Source of the DNA: Gammaproteobacteria bacterium
GTDB lineage: Bacteria; Pseudomonadota; Gammaproteobacteria; HK1
DNA: 64,000 bases
Assembly (NCBI GenBank): GCA_022826505.1
Contig: JAJDUQ010000189.1
Coordinates: 1 to 64,000, forward strand
Reading direction: 5' to 3'
Under the pieces are notes generated by a model. The model did no database searches. It worked only from the letters and a program-made list of their open reading frames with translations, and was not told where the DNA came from. Position numbers and translations under genes: made by a program. Shown in pieces: positions 1-9,566 of the stretch; within the stretch, counting starts at the first letter, position 1, and each line of letters begins with the position of its first letter.

Positions 1-110
1 GTTGGAGTACGGTCACTGGCTTGCTCCTGTGGATGCCCGAGTCTTGAGCAACTCGAATCATCCCACAGACCCCGACCGGCGCCTTCCCAGTTCTCCCGCT
101 CCAGCACCCC

Positions 111-335
111 TCAATTTGTAAAGCTGGATGACCAGTCCCGGAGCTTGGACAACTTCTCGTGCGGAAACGAAGGCGACATCAGTGTGATGAGCCCGCGCGC
201 CGGATCGAGGCAGACTTGGCGGAAGTGCCGATTCCAGTCGATGGCGGCGAGCGCGGTGACGGTCTCGGGATCGGCGTGCAGGATGTGGACGGTGGAGCCG
301 AGGGACCCGGTGTGCATGGTGGCAGGCTGCTTCAT
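111..335 (-). pseudogene. Uma2-like nuclease N-terminal fragment
   Basis: This is a short minus-strand frame of 74 codons from an ATG at 335. Its core, DWNRHFRQVCLDP followed by LITLMSPSFPHEKLSKL, resembles the N-terminal strand region of Uma2-family (PD-(D/E)XK-like) proteins. The frame stops straight after this motif. Complete Uma2 proteins are about 180-200 residues, and I found no convincing continuation of the acidic catalytic segment towards position 1. I therefore read it as a truncated or frameshifted remnant lying antisense just upstream of nuoG. In related genomes nuoG usually follows nuoF directly, so the fragment probably marks an insertion between them; nuoF is not visible here. 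It could instead be the start of a divergent Uma2 gene with a sequencing frameshift. Confidence 0.45.
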
Positions 336-535
336 GACGGATGCTCGTCTCGCTACGTGCGTGATCTCCAGTATACTTCGCGCCACCTCCAGCTTCCTCA
401 CTCCGACCGAACCGGCGCTCGATTCGCTGCCCTCTCGCATACGATCCGGTCTGCCGAACGATTGTCGTTCCCCGCCGACCGAACGGTATGCCTGCCGGCT
501 CGCAGCGCAGAGGATTTGCCGGTCGACAGACAGCC

Positions 536-2911
536 ATGCCCGACGACACCCTCAGCATCGAGATCGACGGCCGCGCCTGCGAAGCGCGCAAGGGCCAGAT
601 GCTCATCGAGGTGGCGGATGCGAACGCCATCCCCATCCCCCGTTTCTGCTACCACGAGAAGCTCTCGGTGGCGGCCAACTGCCGCATGTGCCTAGTCGAG
701 GTCGAGCGGGCGCCGAAGCCGCTGCCCGCCTGCGCCACCCCGGTGATGGACGGGATGAAGGTGTTCACGCGGTCTAAGACGGCGCGCAACGCCCAGAAGT
801 CGGTGATGGAGTTCCTGCTCATCAACCATCCCCTCGACTGCCCCATCTGCGACCAGGGCGGCGAGTGCGAGCTGCAGGACGTCGCGATGGGCTACGGCCG
901 CGACGTCTCGCGGTTCAACGAACGCAAGCGCGCCGTGGAGGACAAGGACCTTGGCCCGCTGATCGCCACCGACATGACCCGCTGCATCCACTGCACCCGG
1001 TGCGTGCGGTTCGGGGAGGAGATCGGCGGGATGCCGGAGCTCGGCGCCACGGGCCGCGGCGAGGACATGGAGATCGGCACCTTCATCACCCGCAGCGTCG
1101 ACTCCGAGCTCTCCGGCAACGTGATCGACCTCTGCCCCGTGGGCGCGCTCACCTCCAAGCCCTTCCGCTTCCGGGCCCGCGCCTGGGAGATGGCACAGCG
1201 CGACGGCATCGCCCCGCACGATCCGGTCGGCTCCAACATCCACCTGCACGTGCGCCGCGGCCGGGTCCTGCGCGTGGTGCCGCGCGCGAACGAGTCCATC
1301 AACGAGGTCTGGATCTCCGACCGTGACCGGTTCGGGTACGAGGGGTTGTACAGCGACGACCGGGCGCTGTCGCCGATGGTCAAGCGCGACGGGGTGTGGA
1401 GCGAGGTGTCCTGGGAGGAAGCGCTCAAGGCGACGGTGAAGGGGTTGCGCGAGGTCGTGGCGGAGAAGGGCGGGGAAGCGGTCGGCGCGCTCGCCTCGGC
1501 CTCCTGCACGCTCGAGGAGCTCCTCCTCTTTCAGAAGCTCGCGCGAGGCATCGGCTGCGCCAACGTCGATCATCGTGTCCGCCAGCGTGACTTCTCGGAC
1601 CAGTACGCGGCGCCGGACTATCCGTCCATGGGAATGGGCGTGGACGCGCTTGAGCGGCTCGACGCGGCATTGCTGATCGGCTCCTGGACCCGCAAGGAGC
1701 ATCCCATCGTCAACCATCGGCTGCGCAAGGCGAGCCTCGCCGGCGCCTCGGTCATGCATCTGGACGTGATGGCCCACGACCTGAACCTCGCGTCCGCGGT
1801 CCGAGTCGTGGTGGCGCCGTCGAAACTCGCGGACAGGCTTGCGGCTGTCACTGCGGCCGCGGCCCGCCTGGCGAATCGGCAGCCGGAGGGTCTCGAAGAC
1901 TTGACCGAAGGCGTTGATATCGATTCCGATGCCGAGCGCATCGCACGCAATCTGATCGATGCAGGCCGGGCCGCGATTCTGTTGGGGCCGCAGGCGATCA
2001 ACCATGGAGATGCGGCGGTGCTGCGCGGCCTCGCTGCGTGTCTTGCCGACCTGACCGGCGCTACCCTGGGGACGCTGGACGAAGGCGCCAATCCCGCCGG
2101 GGCGTGGATTGCCGGAGTGGTGCCGCATCGCGAGGCGAACAGCGCGCCGGCGCAGCGACCGGGACTTGATGCGCGTGCGATGTTCGAGGCCGGGCTCGAT
2201 GCGTACGTGCTCATGGGCCTGGAACCCGAGTTCGACTGCGCCGACGGCGCATGCGCGCACGCGGCGCTGAACGCGGCGCGGTTTGTGATCAGCCTGAGCA
2301 CCTTTCGTACCGAGGCGATGGCGGAGTACGCGGAGGTCATCCTCCCCATCGCCGCTTTCGCCGAGACCGAGGGGACGTTCGTCAACCTCTCCGGAAACCG
2401 TCAGGGCTTCGAGGCCGCAGCGCCTCCCCTCGCGGATTCGCGCCCCGCGTGGCGGGTGCTCCGGGTGCTCGGCAATCTCTTCGAGCTGACCGGCTTCGAG
2501 CAGGAGACGATCGACGATGTACGGGCCGGGCTCGGCGAGCCGAGCCCGGCCGGTGCGCCCGGGTGGCCACTACCCCAGCGCCTTCCCGAGCCCGACGATC
2601 TTGGTGGGGGTCTGGAGCGTATCGCTCCGGTGCCGATCTACGCGGCTGACGCTCTCGTGCGCCGTTCGCGACCTCTCCAGGCTACCCGAGACGCGCAGCT
2701 TGCGGGGGTGTCCTTGAGCCCGGCAACGCTGGAACATCTCGGTGTGGAGAACGGCGAGCCGGTCGAAGTGCGGCAGGGCGGCGGCGGGGTCGTCCTCGAT
2801 GTCGTCGCGGACGGGCGGACACCTGACGGCTGCGCGTTTCTGCCGGCCGGAATTCCGGCGGTCGCGGCGCTTGGGCCGGGGGATCGCCCGGTCGCGATAC
2901 ACAAGGCCTGA
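536..2911 (+). CDS. nuoG: NADH-quinone oxidoreductase subunit G
   Basis: This is the large iron-sulfur subunit of the peripheral arm of respiratory complex I; it passes electrons from NADH towards the quinone. The N-terminus is a 2Fe-2S ferredoxin fold (CYHEKLSVAANCRMC). It is followed by the DCPICDQGGECELQD and CIHCTRCVRFGEE cluster motifs and NVIDLCPVGALTSKPFRF, then a long molybdopterin-oxidoreductase-like domain that in this family carries no molybdenum. I chose the ATG at 536 (MPDDTLSIEIDG) rather than the upstream start at 488, because the domain begins there and the extension MPAGSQRRGFAG has no family counterpart. At 791 residues it is full length. It is the first complete gene of the nuo run in the window. 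Confidence 0.96.
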   Translation: MPDDTLSIEIDGRACEARKGQMLIEVADANAIPIPRFCYHEKLSVAANCRMCLVEVERAPKPLPACATPVMDGMKVFTRSKTARNAQKSVMEFLLINHPLDCPICDQGGECELQDVAMGYGRDVSRFNERKRAVEDKDLGPLIATDMTRCIHCTRCVRFGEEIGGMPELGATGRGEDMEIGTFITRSVDSELSGNVIDLCPVGALTSKPFRFRARAWEMAQRDGIAPHDPVGSNIHLHVRRGRVLRVVPRANESINEVWISDRDRFGYEGLYSDDRALSPMVKRDGVWSEVSWEEALKATVKGLREVVAEKGGEAVGALASASCTLEELLLFQKLARGIGCANVDHRVRQRDFSDQYAAPDYPSMGMGVDALERLDAALLIGSWTRKEHPIVNHRLRKASLAGASVMHLDVMAHDLNLASAVRVVVAPSKLADRLAAVTAAAARLANRQPEGLEDLTEGVDIDSDAERIARNLIDAGRAAILLGPQAINHGDAAVLRGLAACLADLTGATLGTLDEGANPAGAWIAGVVPHREANSAPAQRPGLDARAMFEAGLDAYVLMGLEPEFDCADGACAHAALNAARFVISLSTFRTEAMAEYAEVILPIAAFAETEGTFVNLSGNRQGFEAAAPPLADSRPAWRVLRVLGNLFELTGFEQETIDDVRAGLGEPSPAGAPGWPLPQRLPEPDDLGGGLERIAPVPIYAADALVRRSRPLQATRDAQLAGVSLSPATLEHLGVENGEPVEVRQGGGGVVLDVVADGRTPDGCAFLPAGIPAVAALGPGDRPVAIHKA

Positions 2912-2986
2912 TTGCTCCATGGCGCAGGTTGCTGGAAAGGCATACTTGTGGGGAACAACTGGCATGGACACCACGGAGCGCATGTC

Positions 2987-3238
2987 ATGACCGGTACCAC
3001 CTTTGATTCACTCACCGCCGCCCGCGACCTCGAAGCCGCGGGCTTCGAGAGGCGTCAAGCCGAAGCACTCGCGAAGGCGATGCGCGACGTAGCTGGCGCA
3101 GACCGTGAGGAGTTCGCCACGAAAGCCGACCTCACCACCGCGGTCGCCGTCCTTCGCGCCGACCTCTACCGCGCCCTGTGGATTCAAGGCGGGGCCATCG
3201 TCGCGATCCTCACCGCCCTTCGGTTCCTGCCGATCTGA
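2987..3238 (+). CDS. Small coiled-coil/TM protein, DUF1640 (CCDC90)-like
   Basis: This is an 83-residue protein encoded on the same strand between nuoG and nuoH. It begins MTGTTFDSLTAARDLEAAGF and continues with RRQAEALAKAMRD and EEFATKADL, the layout of small bacterial DUF1640/CCDC90-like proteins: an amphipathic helix, a coiled coil with an 'ATKADL' turn, and one C-terminal hydrophobic helix (GGAIVAILTALRFLPI). The ATG at 2987 is preceded by GGAG about ten bases upstream. The longer track start at 2912 adds residues with no family resemblance. The function of the bacterial family is unknown. Its position suggests insertion into the nuo operon and co-transcription with it; a role in complex I is not established. 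Confidence 0.7.
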   Translation: MTGTTFDSLTAARDLEAAGFERRQAEALAKAMRDVAGADREEFATKADLTTAVAVLRADLYRALWIQGGAIVAILTALRFLPI

Positions 3239-3316
3239 CCGTCGCCGCGGCCGGGATCTCCGTACCACGTATCGCTGGATTCATCATCTGAACTCACTCT
3301 GAAACAACCCCTTTCG

Positions 3317-4384
3317 ATGCCCGAACCCCTCGCAACCGCCCTCGGATGGCTCCCCCACGAGCTCGCGCTGCTCGTCGAGACGCTGCTCAAGATCGTGGCG
3401 CTTCTCGTTCCGCTGCTGGCAACCGTCGCCTGGTACACCTACGCGGAGCGCAAGGTCATCGGCTACATGCAGGTGCGGCTCGGACCCAACCGAGTGGGAC
3501 CGAAGGGATTGCTGCAGCCCATTGCGGACGCCGTGAAGCTGCTGTTCAAGGAGTTCATCATTCCCGCCGGCGCGAACCGGATCCTGTTCGTGGCCGCGCC
3601 CGTCATCTCGCTCGCCTCGGCGTTGGCGGCGTGGGCGGTGGTGCCCTTCTCCGACTTCCTGGTCATTGCCGACATCAACGCGGGACTGCTCTACATTCTC
3701 GCGATGACCTCGCTCGGCGTGTACGGGGTCATCATTGCGGGCTGGTCGTCGAACTCGAAGTACGCTCTGCTGGGCGCGATGCGTTCCGCCGCCCAGATCG
3801 TGGCCTACGAAATCGCGATGGGATTCGCGCTCGTCGTGGTGCTGATGGCGGCGGGCAGCCTCAATCTGCGCGAGATCGTGCTGGCCCAGGAAGGCGGTTG
3901 GGTCCACTGGTTCTGGCTGCCATTGCTGCCGATGTTCCTCGTCTACCTGATCTCCGGTGTCGCCGAGACCAACCGCGCTCCATTCGATGTCGCCGAAGGC
4001 GAGTCCGAAATCGTGGCCGGCTTCCACGTCGAGTACTCCGGGATGGCGTTCTCGGTGTTCTTCATGGCGGAGTACGCGAACATGGTCCTCATCGGCGCAC
4101 TGACCGTGATCATGTTCCTCGGCGGCTGGCTCTCGCCTTTTCCGGGCTTGCAGGACCTCGCATTCGTCGGATGGTTCTTCGCCCCCGGGGTCCACTGGTT
4201 CGTCGGCAAGCTCGTATTCTTCCTGTTCCTGTTCCTGTGGCTGCGCGCGACCTTTCCGCGCTATCGCTACGACCAGATCATGAGGCTCGGATGGAAGGTC
4301 TTCATCCCGCTCACGATTGTCTGGATCGTGGTGGTGGGGATCGCGATCCTGGCCGGTCTGCCTCCCTGGTTCGATACAGCGTGA
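3317..4384 (+). CDS. nuoH: NADH-quinone oxidoreductase subunit H
   Basis: This is the membrane subunit of complex I at the junction with the peripheral arm; it forms much of the quinone-binding chamber. At 355 residues it has the expected eight or so hydrophobic segments. Family signatures include [23 protein letters not shown] near the N-terminus, the FKE segment, and the conserved acidic loop [26 protein letters not shown]. The ATG at 3317 fits the usual N-terminus, with a 78-bp spacer after the DUF1640-like gene. nuoI follows after 7 bases. Other members of this operon are nuoG upstream and nuoI-N downstream. Confidence 0.97.
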   Translation: MPEPLATALGWLPHELALLVETLLKIVALLVPLLATVAWYTYAERKVIGYMQVRLGPNRVGPKGLLQPIADAVKLLFKEFIIPAGANRILFVAAPVISLASALAAWAVVPFSDFLVIADINAGLLYILAMTSLGVYGVIIAGWSSNSKYALLGAMRSAAQIVAYEIAMGFALVVVLMAAGSLNLREIVLAQEGGWVHWFWLPLLPMFLVYLISGVAETNRAPFDVAEGESEIVAGFHVEYSGMAFSVFFMAEYANMVLIGALTVIMFLGGWLSPFPGLQDLAFVGWFFAPGVHWFVGKLVFFLFLFLWLRATFPRYRYDQIMRLGWKVFIPLTIVWIVVVGIAILAGLPPWFDTA

Positions 4385-4391
4385 GATCGAC

Positions 4392-4880
4392 ATGAGCAAG
4401 CTCAGACACTATTTCCGGAGTTTCCTGCTGCTCGAGCTCCTCAAGGGCCTGCGCCTCACGCTGCGGTACTTCGTGAGCGAGAAGTTCACGGTGCAGTACC
4501 CGGAGCAGAAGACGCCGAAGTCCCCTCGGTTTCGCGGGCTGCACGCGCTGCGTCGCTACCCCAACGGTGAGGAACGCTGCATCGCCTGCAAGCTCTGCGA
4601 GGCGGTGTGTCCGGCGCTCGCCATCACCATCGACTCCGAGTCGCGCGCCGACGGCACCCGCCGCACCACGCGCTACGACATCGACCTCTTCAAGTGCATC
4701 TTCTGCGGCTTCTGCGAAGAGTCCTGCCCCGTCGACTCCATCGTGGAGACGCGCATTCACGAATACCACTTCGAGAAGCGCGGCGAGAGCATCATGACCA
4801 AGGACAAGCTGCTCGCCATCGGAGACGCCTACGAGAAGGAGATTGCGGCGGACCGGCTCGCCGATTCGCTCTACCGCTGA
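4392..4880 (+). CDS. nuoI: NADH-quinone oxidoreductase subunit I
   Basis: This is the 162-residue two-[4Fe-4S] ferredoxin subunit of complex I that carries clusters N6a and N6b just before the terminal N2 centre. Both cysteine motifs are intact: [12 protein letters not shown] and [16 protein letters not shown]. The start [11 protein letters not shown] at 4392 was chosen over the upstream start at 4317, whose extra residues lie inside nuoH in another frame. The stop codon overlaps the nuoJ start by one base (TGATG), indicating translational coupling. Confidence 0.97.
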   Translation: MSKLRHYFRSFLLLELLKGLRLTLRYFVSEKFTVQYPEQKTPKSPRFRGLHALRRYPNGEERCIACKLCEAVCPALAITIDSESRADGTRRTTRYDIDLFKCIFCGFCEESCPVDSIVETRIHEYHFEKRGESIMTKDKLLAIGDAYEKEIAADRLADSLYR

Positions 4881-5497
4881 TGTTCGTGCAACTCGTCTTC
4901 TACGTCCTTTCCGCCATCCTCGTGGGTGCGGCGGTGATGGTGATCACCGCGCGCAATCCCGTCCACGCGGCTCTGTTCCTCGTCCTCGCGTTCTTCACGA
5001 GCGCTGGCATCTGGCTGCTGCTGGAGGCGGAATTCCTCGCCATCATCCTCGTGCTCGTCTACGTCGGCGCGGTGATGGTGCTGTTCCTGTTCGTGGTGAT
5101 GATGCTCGACATCAACCTCGCTCCGCTGCGCGAGGGATTCATCCGCTACCTCCCGATCGGCATCGCGGTGGCCCTGATCGTCGTGGTCGAGCTCGCCCTC
5201 GTCATCGGGGTGTCCGATTTCGGACTCGAAGTGATGCCCCATCCGCCTGCCCATCCGGCGGACTACAGCAACACCAAGGAACTGGGCGCCCTGCTCTACA
5301 CCGTCTACGTGTATCCGTTCGAACTCGCGGCCGCGATATTGCTCGTCGCCATCGTGGCTGCAATCGCACTGACCATGCGGCGTCGGGCTGGGGTCAAGAC
5401 CCAGGATCCGAGCCGTCAGGTCCAGGTGCGGCGCGAGGATCGCATCCGTATCGTGCAGATGCCCGCCGAGTCTCGAAATCGGCCTGACAACCCATGA
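4880..5497 (+). CDS. nuoJ: NADH-quinone oxidoreductase subunit J
   Basis: This is a 205-residue antiporter-associated membrane subunit of complex I. It starts [16 protein letters not shown] at the ATG overlapping the nuoI stop; the ORF track reports a much longer reading frame whose first part lies antisense-like inside nuoI and is not real. About five TM helices are visible, including the conserved [19 protein letters not shown] segment. After the last helix there is a basic cytoplasmic tail. The stop overlaps the nuoK start (ATGA). Confidence 0.96.
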   Translation: MFVQLVFYVLSAILVGAAVMVITARNPVHAALFLVLAFFTSAGIWLLLEAEFLAIILVLVYVGAVMVLFLFVVMMLDINLAPLREGFIRYLPIGIAVALIVVVELALVIGVSDFGLEVMPHPPAHPADYSNTKELGALLYTVYVYPFELAAAILLVAIVAAIALTMRRRAGVKTQDPSRQVQVRREDRIRIVQMPAESRNRPDNP

Positions 5498-5799
5498 TTC
5501 CTCTCACGCACTTTATCGTGCTCGGGGCGATTCTCTTCTGCCTCAGCATGGCCGGGATCTTCCTCAACCGGAAGAACGTGATCATCCTGCTCATGTCCAT
5601 CGAGCTGATGCTGCTGTCGGTGAACCTGAACTTCGTCGCGTTCTCTCGGTTCCTCGGCGACGCCGCCGGTCAGGTGTTCGTCTTCTTCATTCTCACCGTG
5701 GCGGCGGCGGAGGCGGCCATCGGGCTCGCGATTCTCGTCGTCCTGTTCCGCAGCCGGCAGACCATCAACGTCGCGGATCTGGATACCACCAAGGGATAG
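5494..5799 (+). CDS. nuoK: NADH-quinone oxidoreductase subunit K
   Basis: This is a 101-residue, three-helix membrane subunit of complex I (MrpC-like) that forms part of the proton-transfer chain. It shows the family features [27 protein letters not shown], with the conserved membrane glutamate in SIELML, and [17 protein letters not shown] with the second glutamate. The start overlaps nuoJ by four bases. The length is typical of the family. Confidence 0.97.
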   Translation: MIPLTHFIVLGAILFCLSMAGIFLNRKNVIILLMSIELMLLSVNLNFVAFSRFLGDAAGQVFVFFILTVAAAEAAIGLAILVVLFRSRQTINVADLDTTKG

Positions 5800-5827
5800 A
5801 GCCAAGGATCGGAGGACCCTCCCGACG

Positions 5828-7786
5828 ATGTTCCAAGTCTATCTGTGGATCGTGCTCGCTCCGCTTCTGGGGGCGCTGATCGCGGGACTGTCCGGCCGCG
5901 TGATCGGACGCTCGGGCGCGCACTGGGTGACGATACTTGCGGTGGCGATCTCCACCGTGCTTTCGGGCATTGCGTACTACGACATCATGGTGGCCGGCAG
6001 CCCCGCGTTCGATGGAACGGTGTACACCTGGGGCATCGTCGGTGACCTGAAGATCGCGGTCGGATTCCTCATCGACGAACTCAGCGTGACGATGATGGTG
6101 GTCGTCACGTTCGTCTCCCTGATGGTGCACATCTACACCATCGGCTACATGCACGACGACCCCGGTTACCAGCGATTCTTCAGCTACATCTCGCTGTTCA
6201 CCTTCGCGATGCTCATGCTCGTGATGTCGAACAACTTCATGCAGCTCTTTTTCGGGTGGGAGGCGGTCGGCGTCGTTTCCTACCTGCTGATCGGGTTCTG
6301 GTTCGACCGCGAGTCGGCAATCCGGGCCAACCTGAAGGCGTTTCTCGTCAACCGGGTGGGCGACCTGGGATTCCTGATCGGAATCGCGTGCCTGTTCATG
6401 TACACGGGGTCGCTTCACTACCGCGAGGTGTTCGACGCCGCTCCGGAACTGGGCGCGACCACCATGCCCGGCCCGTGGGGAGCCGAGTGGCAGGTGCTCG
6501 CGTTCGCATGCATCTGCCTGTTCATCGGCGCCATGGGCAAGTCCGCGCAGTTTCCGCTCCACGTGTGGCTGCCCGATTCCATGGAAGGCCCGACACCGAT
6601 TTCGGCCCTCATCCACGCCGCCACCATGGTCACGGCCGGGATCTTCATGGTTGCGCGGATGTCGCCGCTGTTCGAGCACTCCGTGACCGCGCTGAGCTTC
6701 GTGCTCGTGATCGGAGCGGTCACCGCCTTGTTCATGGGGTTGCTGGGGCTCGTCCAGCACGACATCAAGCGGGTGGTCGCGTACTCGACACTCTCGCAGC
6801 TCGGGTACATGACGGTGGGCCTCGGCGCGTCCGCGTACGCGGCCAGCATCTTCCATCTCGGCACCCACGCGTTCTTCAAGGCGTTGCTGTTCCTCGCCGC
6901 AGGCTCGGTGATCATCGCACTGCACCACGAGCAGGACATGCGCAAGATGGGCGGGTTGCGCAAGTACATGCCCATCACCTGGATCACCTCGCTCATCGGG
7001 ACGCTGGCCCTCATCGGCACTCCCGGGTTCGCCGGGTTCTTCTCCAAGGAGTCGATCATCGAGGCGGTCCATCACTCGCAGGTGCCGGGTGCCGGGTTCG
7101 CTTGGCTGTGCGTCCTGGCCGGTGTCTTCGTCACCGCGCTGTACAGCTTCCGCATGTACTTCCTGGTCTTCCACGGAAAGGAACGCATGGACGAGCACGC
7201 GCGCGAGCATCTGCACGAAACTCCGGCGGTGGTGACGGTGCCGCTGGTCCTGCTCGCCATCCCGTCGGTGGTGGTCGGCTGGATGTTCGTCGAACCAATG
7301 CTCTACGGGTCGCACTACGGCGCCAGCATCGAGGTCCACAAGGAGCGCGACGTCCTTGGAGTGATGGCGGCGAACTGGCACGGCGCCTGGGCGATGGTGA
7401 AGCACTCCGTGGTGACCGCGCCGTTCTGGCTCGCCGTCGGTGGATTCGTGGTCGCCTGGTTTCTGTGGTACCTGCGACCGGAGATTCCCGCCCGCATCGC
7501 GGAAATGTTCCGCACCCTGCACACGGTGCTCGCCCGCAAGTACTACTTCGACGAGCTGTACGAGTCGGTACTCGCTGGTCTCGGCCGCGCCGTCGGAGGA
7601 GGGCTCTGGCAGGTTGGAGACGTGCGGCTCATCGACGGGCTGATGGTCAACGGCAGTGCACGCGGCGTGGGGTGGCTCTCGAGCGTAGTGCGTCGAATTC
7701 AGACCGGTCTGCTCTACCACTACGCGTTCGCGATGATCGTCGGGCTTCTCCTGCTGGTATCGCTGTTTGTGGTTGTCAGGCTGTGA
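5828..7786 (+). CDS. nuoL: NADH-quinone oxidoreductase subunit L
   Basis: This is the largest proton-pumping antiporter-like subunit of complex I, 652 residues with many TM helices and the long C-terminal lateral helix region. Recognisable segments are FFGWEAVGVVSYLLIGFW with the pump glutamate, GKSAQFPLHVWLPDSMEGPTPISALIHAATMV, and the lysine-bearing HDIKRVVAYSTLSQLGYM. Its ATG lies 28 bases after nuoK. The hydrophobic C-terminus (MIVGLLLLVSLFVVVRL) is intact. Confidence 0.97.
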   Translation: MFQVYLWIVLAPLLGALIAGLSGRVIGRSGAHWVTILAVAISTVLSGIAYYDIMVAGSPAFDGTVYTWGIVGDLKIAVGFLIDELSVTMMVVVTFVSLMVHIYTIGYMHDDPGYQRFFSYISLFTFAMLMLVMSNNFMQLFFGWEAVGVVSYLLIGFWFDRESAIRANLKAFLVNRVGDLGFLIGIACLFMYTGSLHYREVFDAAPELGATTMPGPWGAEWQVLAFACICLFIGAMGKSAQFPLHVWLPDSMEGPTPISALIHAATMVTAGIFMVARMSPLFEHSVTALSFVLVIGAVTALFMGLLGLVQHDIKRVVAYSTLSQLGYMTVGLGASAYAASIFHLGTHAFFKALLFLAAGSVIIALHHEQDMRKMGGLRKYMPITWITSLIGTLALIGTPGFAGFFSKESIIEAVHHSQVPGAGFAWLCVLAGVFVTALYSFRMYFLVFHGKERMDEHAREHLHETPAVVTVPLVLLAIPSVVVGWMFVEPMLYGSHYGASIEVHKERDVLGVMAANWHGAWAMVKHSVVTAPFWLAVGGFVVAWFLWYLRPEIPARIAEMFRTLHTVLARKYYFDELYESVLAGLGRAVGGGLWQVGDVRLIDGLMVNGSARGVGWLSSVVRRIQTGLLYHYAFAMIVGLLLLVSLFVVVRL

Positions 7787-7823
7787 CGGCGACGGTTGTG
7801 CATCGACGACGGCAGACGGCGCG

Positions 7824-9335
7824 ATGACCGGCCTGCCCTTGCTCAGTCTCGTCGTCTGGACACCGATCGTCGGTGGCCTGTGGGTGCTGCTCGCGAGCGC
7901 GGGCCGCGGGGCGTCGACGGTGCGCGCGGTGGCCCTCGCGGTCTCTGTCGCGACGTTCGTGCTGTCGGTGTTCCTGTGGACAGGGTTCGATGCGACCACG
8001 CACGAAATGCAGTTCGTCGAGCGGGTGGCATGGGTCTCCACGTTCGACATCCACTACCACCTCGGCCTGGACGGCATTTCGATGCCGCTCGTCCTCCTGA
8101 CCACTCTGATGACGGTACTGGTGGTGCTCGCGGGGTGGGAGGTCATCGAGTACCGGCCGGCGCAGTACCTGGCCGCGTTCCTCATCCAGGAAGGGTTGAT
8201 GGTCGGCGCGTTCTCGGCCCTCGATTCGATCCTGTTCTACGTGTTCTGGGAGGCGCTGCTCATTCCGATGTTCCTCATCATCGGCATCTGGGGCGGGCCG
8301 AGACGCATCTACGCCACCGTCAAGTTCTTTCTCTACACCTTCCTCGGCTCGGTTCTGATGCTGGTGGCGCTGCTCTACCTCTACGCCGAAGCCGGCTCGT
8401 TCGCGATCCTCGACCTGCACGACCTGCCGCTCGGCCTCACCGCGCAAGTTCTGGTCTTCATCGCATTCCTGGTGGCGTTTGCGGTGAAGGTACCCATGTG
8501 GCCGGTGCACACGTGGCTGCCGGACGCGCACGTGGAGGCGCCGACCGGAGGCTCGGTCATCCTCGCCGCGATTATGCTGAAGCTCGGTGGCTACGGTCTG
8601 GTGCGGCTGAGCATGCCGATTGCGCCCGATGCGAGCGCGGAGCTTGCGATGTTCATGATCGCGTTGTCGCTCGTAGCCATCGTCTACGTCGGATTCGTCG
8701 CCCTCGTTCAGCCGGACATGAAGAAGCTCATCGCGTACTCGTCGGTGTCGCACATGGGGTTCGTCACTCTCGGATTCTTCATTGTCTTCTCCATGTTCGA
8801 CTCGGGCGACACCACCAGCGCGGCGCTGGGTGTCGAAGGGGCCCTGATACAGATGATTTCCCACGGGTTCATCTCCGGCGCGCTCTTTCTCTGCGTGGGC
8901 GTGATGTACGACCGTGTGCACAGCCGCATGATCGGAGACTATGGCGGCGTCGCGCACCCGATGCCCGCCTTCGGTGCGTTCATGATGCTGTTCGCGCTCG
9001 CCAATTCCGGTCTGCCGGGCACCTCCGGATTCGTCGGAGAATTCATGGTTATCCTGGCGAGCTTCAAGGCCGGCGCATGGATTGCCGTTCTCGCCGCGAC
9101 GACCCTGGTCCTGGGAGCTGCATATACGCTGTGGATGTACAAGCGCGTGGTATACGGGCCCGTCGCCAACGACGCAGTCGCTGCGCTTTCCGACATTGGC
9201 CGGCGTGAGTTCGCCATCCTGGCGGTACTTGCCGTGGTGGTGCTCCTGTTCGGAATCTGGCCGGCGCCTCTGCTGGAAGTCATGGGGCCGAGTGTGGAGC
9301 ATCTCCTCGAACATCTTGCGAAGTCGAAACTGTGA
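7824..9335 (+). CDS. nuoM: NADH-quinone oxidoreductase subunit M
   Basis: This is a 503-residue proton-translocating subunit of complex I, homologous to MrpD-type antiporters. Diagnostic stretches are FYVFWEALLIPMFLIIGIWGG, KVPMWPVHTWLPDAHVEAPT and QPDMKKLIAYSSVSHMGFV. I used the ATG at 7824 (MTGLPLLSLVVW); the track's earlier start adds a non-hydrophobic extension that overlaps the end of nuoL. A 231-bp spacer, unusually long for this operon, separates it from nuoN. Confidence 0.96.
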   Translation: MTGLPLLSLVVWTPIVGGLWVLLASAGRGASTVRAVALAVSVATFVLSVFLWTGFDATTHEMQFVERVAWVSTFDIHYHLGLDGISMPLVLLTTLMTVLVVLAGWEVIEYRPAQYLAAFLIQEGLMVGAFSALDSILFYVFWEALLIPMFLIIGIWGGPRRIYATVKFFLYTFLGSVLMLVALLYLYAEAGSFAILDLHDLPLGLTAQVLVFIAFLVAFAVKVPMWPVHTWLPDAHVEAPTGGSVILAAIMLKLGGYGLVRLSMPIAPDASAELAMFMIALSLVAIVYVGFVALVQPDMKKLIAYSSVSHMGFVTLGFFIVFSMFDSGDTTSAALGVEGALIQMISHGFISGALFLCVGVMYDRVHSRMIGDYGGVAHPMPAFGAFMMLFALANSGLPGTSGFVGEFMVILASFKAGAWIAVLAATTLVLGAAYTLWMYKRVVYGPVANDAVAALSDIGRREFAILAVLAVVVLLFGIWPAPLLEVMGPSVEHLLEHLAKSKL

Positions 9336-9566
9336 GCACTTCGGTATCGAGCACCCGACGATGACATCTCTTGCAAGGCGAGACCGAGACATCCACGCGT
9401 TTCGCAACGACGCTTCCGTGGCAATGACCGAGGAAGGCCGAATCGCCGGTTCGATCGTCCCTCGGGAGCACCGTTCCCCGAGACTTCCGTCTCGCGCCCC
9501 CGCGTGCTCGCGGACGCGCAATCCGCGCCGATCGCTTCCGGTGCCGCCCGATTGGGACAAATCCCG
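9336..9566 (+). other. Unusually long nuoM-nuoN spacer
   Basis: This is a 231-base non-coding gap inside an otherwise tight operon. It contains a perfect 6-bp hairpin (CGAGAC-ttcc-GTCTCG, 9479-9494) and the wider inverted repeat CCGAGG/CCTCGG (9428-9465). No frame resembles a protein. The middle (cgtttcgcaacgac... caatgac) resembles the palindromic REP-type elements seen between genes in many proteobacteria, but I see no second copy in this window to prove it. An internal processing site or promoter is also possible. Confidence 0.4.

Noticed and set aside
5765-8050. 761-aa minus-strand ORF opposite nuoL
   Set aside because: Its composition is His/Asp/Glu/Arg-rich and low in hydrophobics, typical of the reverse of a TM-protein gene with strong GC3 bias. 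nuoL is unquestionable on the plus strand.
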